From Peptococcaceae bacterium UBA6116 (GTDB lineage Bacteria; Bacillota; Desulfitobacteriia; Desulfitobacteriales; Syntrophobotulaceae): a DNA stretch of 6,825 bases. Numbering within the stretch: the first letter of the stretch is position 1; each line of letters opens with the position of its first letter. Below the pieces are notes generated by a model. That model was not told where the DNA came from and searched no databases. It saw only the letters and a program-made list of their open reading frames with translations. Shown here piece by piece: positions 6,772 through 6,825 of the stretch. The translations under genes and the position numbers were made by a program. The stretch covers positions 1 to 6,825 of the forward strand of contig DIWC01000032.1 in NCBI GenBank assembly GCA_002423425.1, written 5' to 3'.

Positions 6772-6825
6772 ACTTATAACATTAGGTTCTAAAAAAGAGT
6801 ATAATATTATATAATGGAGAAAGCC
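6772..6825 (+). other. dnaK downstream spacer, probable dnaJ leader
   Basis: This AT-rich stretch contains TATAAT (6800-6805) inside GTATAATATTAT, but no matching -35 about 17 bases upstream. GGAGAAAG (6816-6823) looks like a Shine-Dalgarno site for a gene starting just past the window, expected to be dnaJ from the usual gene order. No terminator hairpin is visible after dnaK, which fits continued transcription. An ATG at 6814 opens a frame running off the end but has no Shine-Dalgarno site upstream. Confidence 0.35.

Noticed and set aside
6801..6810. Perfect 10-base palindrome ATAATATTAT as an operator
   Set aside because: It is made only of A and T in an AT-rich gap, so it is expected by chance and matches no operator I know.
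6491..6814. 107-codon + strand open frame overlapping the 3' end of dnaK
   Set aside because: It is an Arg/Lys/Pro-rich out-of-frame reading of the dnaK lid and tail. It has no recognisable domain, while the dnaK frame is conserved throughout.
1..6825. Mobile elements, CRISPR arrays, tRNA or rRNA genes, riboswitches, or an undescribed accessory system
   Set aside because: No repeats arrays, transposase or integrase motifs, or RNA-gene signatures were seen. Intact housekeeping genes in a conserved order fill almost the whole window, and the longest gap is 130 bases.

Overview
The window is an ordinary bacterial housekeeping segment with all genes on the + strand: lepA, hemW, hrcA, grpE, dnaK. 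It most likely comes from a monoderm Firmicute of the class Clostridia. The reasons are the lepA-hemW-hrcA-grpE-dnaK order, strong GGAGG-type Shine-Dalgarno sites, a CIRCE operator before hrcA, and a DnaK without the roughly 24-residue subdomain IB insert found in Gram-negative DnaK. A Peptococcaceae/Desulfitobacteriaceae-like host is my impression from the protein sequences and is not proven.

Layout. Bases 1-100 hold the lepA leader with a good extended -10 promoter (34-63) and a Shine-Dalgarno site. lepA (101-1906) encodes elongation factor 4. After 36 bases comes hemW (1943-3103), encoding a radical-SAM heme chaperone of the HemW type. The 130-base gap after hemW holds a possible weak hairpin that overlaps the hemW end, then a near-consensus sigma-A promoter (3143-3171), a perfect CIRCE (3184-3210) and the hrcA ribosome binding site. 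hrcA (3234-4289) is followed after 20 bases by grpE (GTG start, 4310-4849) and, after a 71-base AT-rich gap, by dnaK (4921-6771). The last 54 bases are AT-rich leader, probably for dnaJ, which would lie beyond the window.

How the genes work together. HrcA represses its own operon by binding CIRCE, and the operon supplies the DnaK chaperone and its nucleotide exchange factor GrpE. Known biology of the family says GroEL keeps HrcA active and that heat stress relieves repression. LepA (ribosome back-translocation/biogenesis GTPase) and HemW appear to be a separate upstream transcription unit that may read through into the heat-shock operon.

No undescribed system was found. The most notable detail is a third CIRCE-like half-site (GTGCTAA) built into the extended -10 element of the hrcA promoter, about two helical turns upstream of the CIRCE left arm. 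All five genes are intact. The longest open frames of lepA, hrcA and dnaK extend upstream of the true starts, and those extensions should not be annotated.
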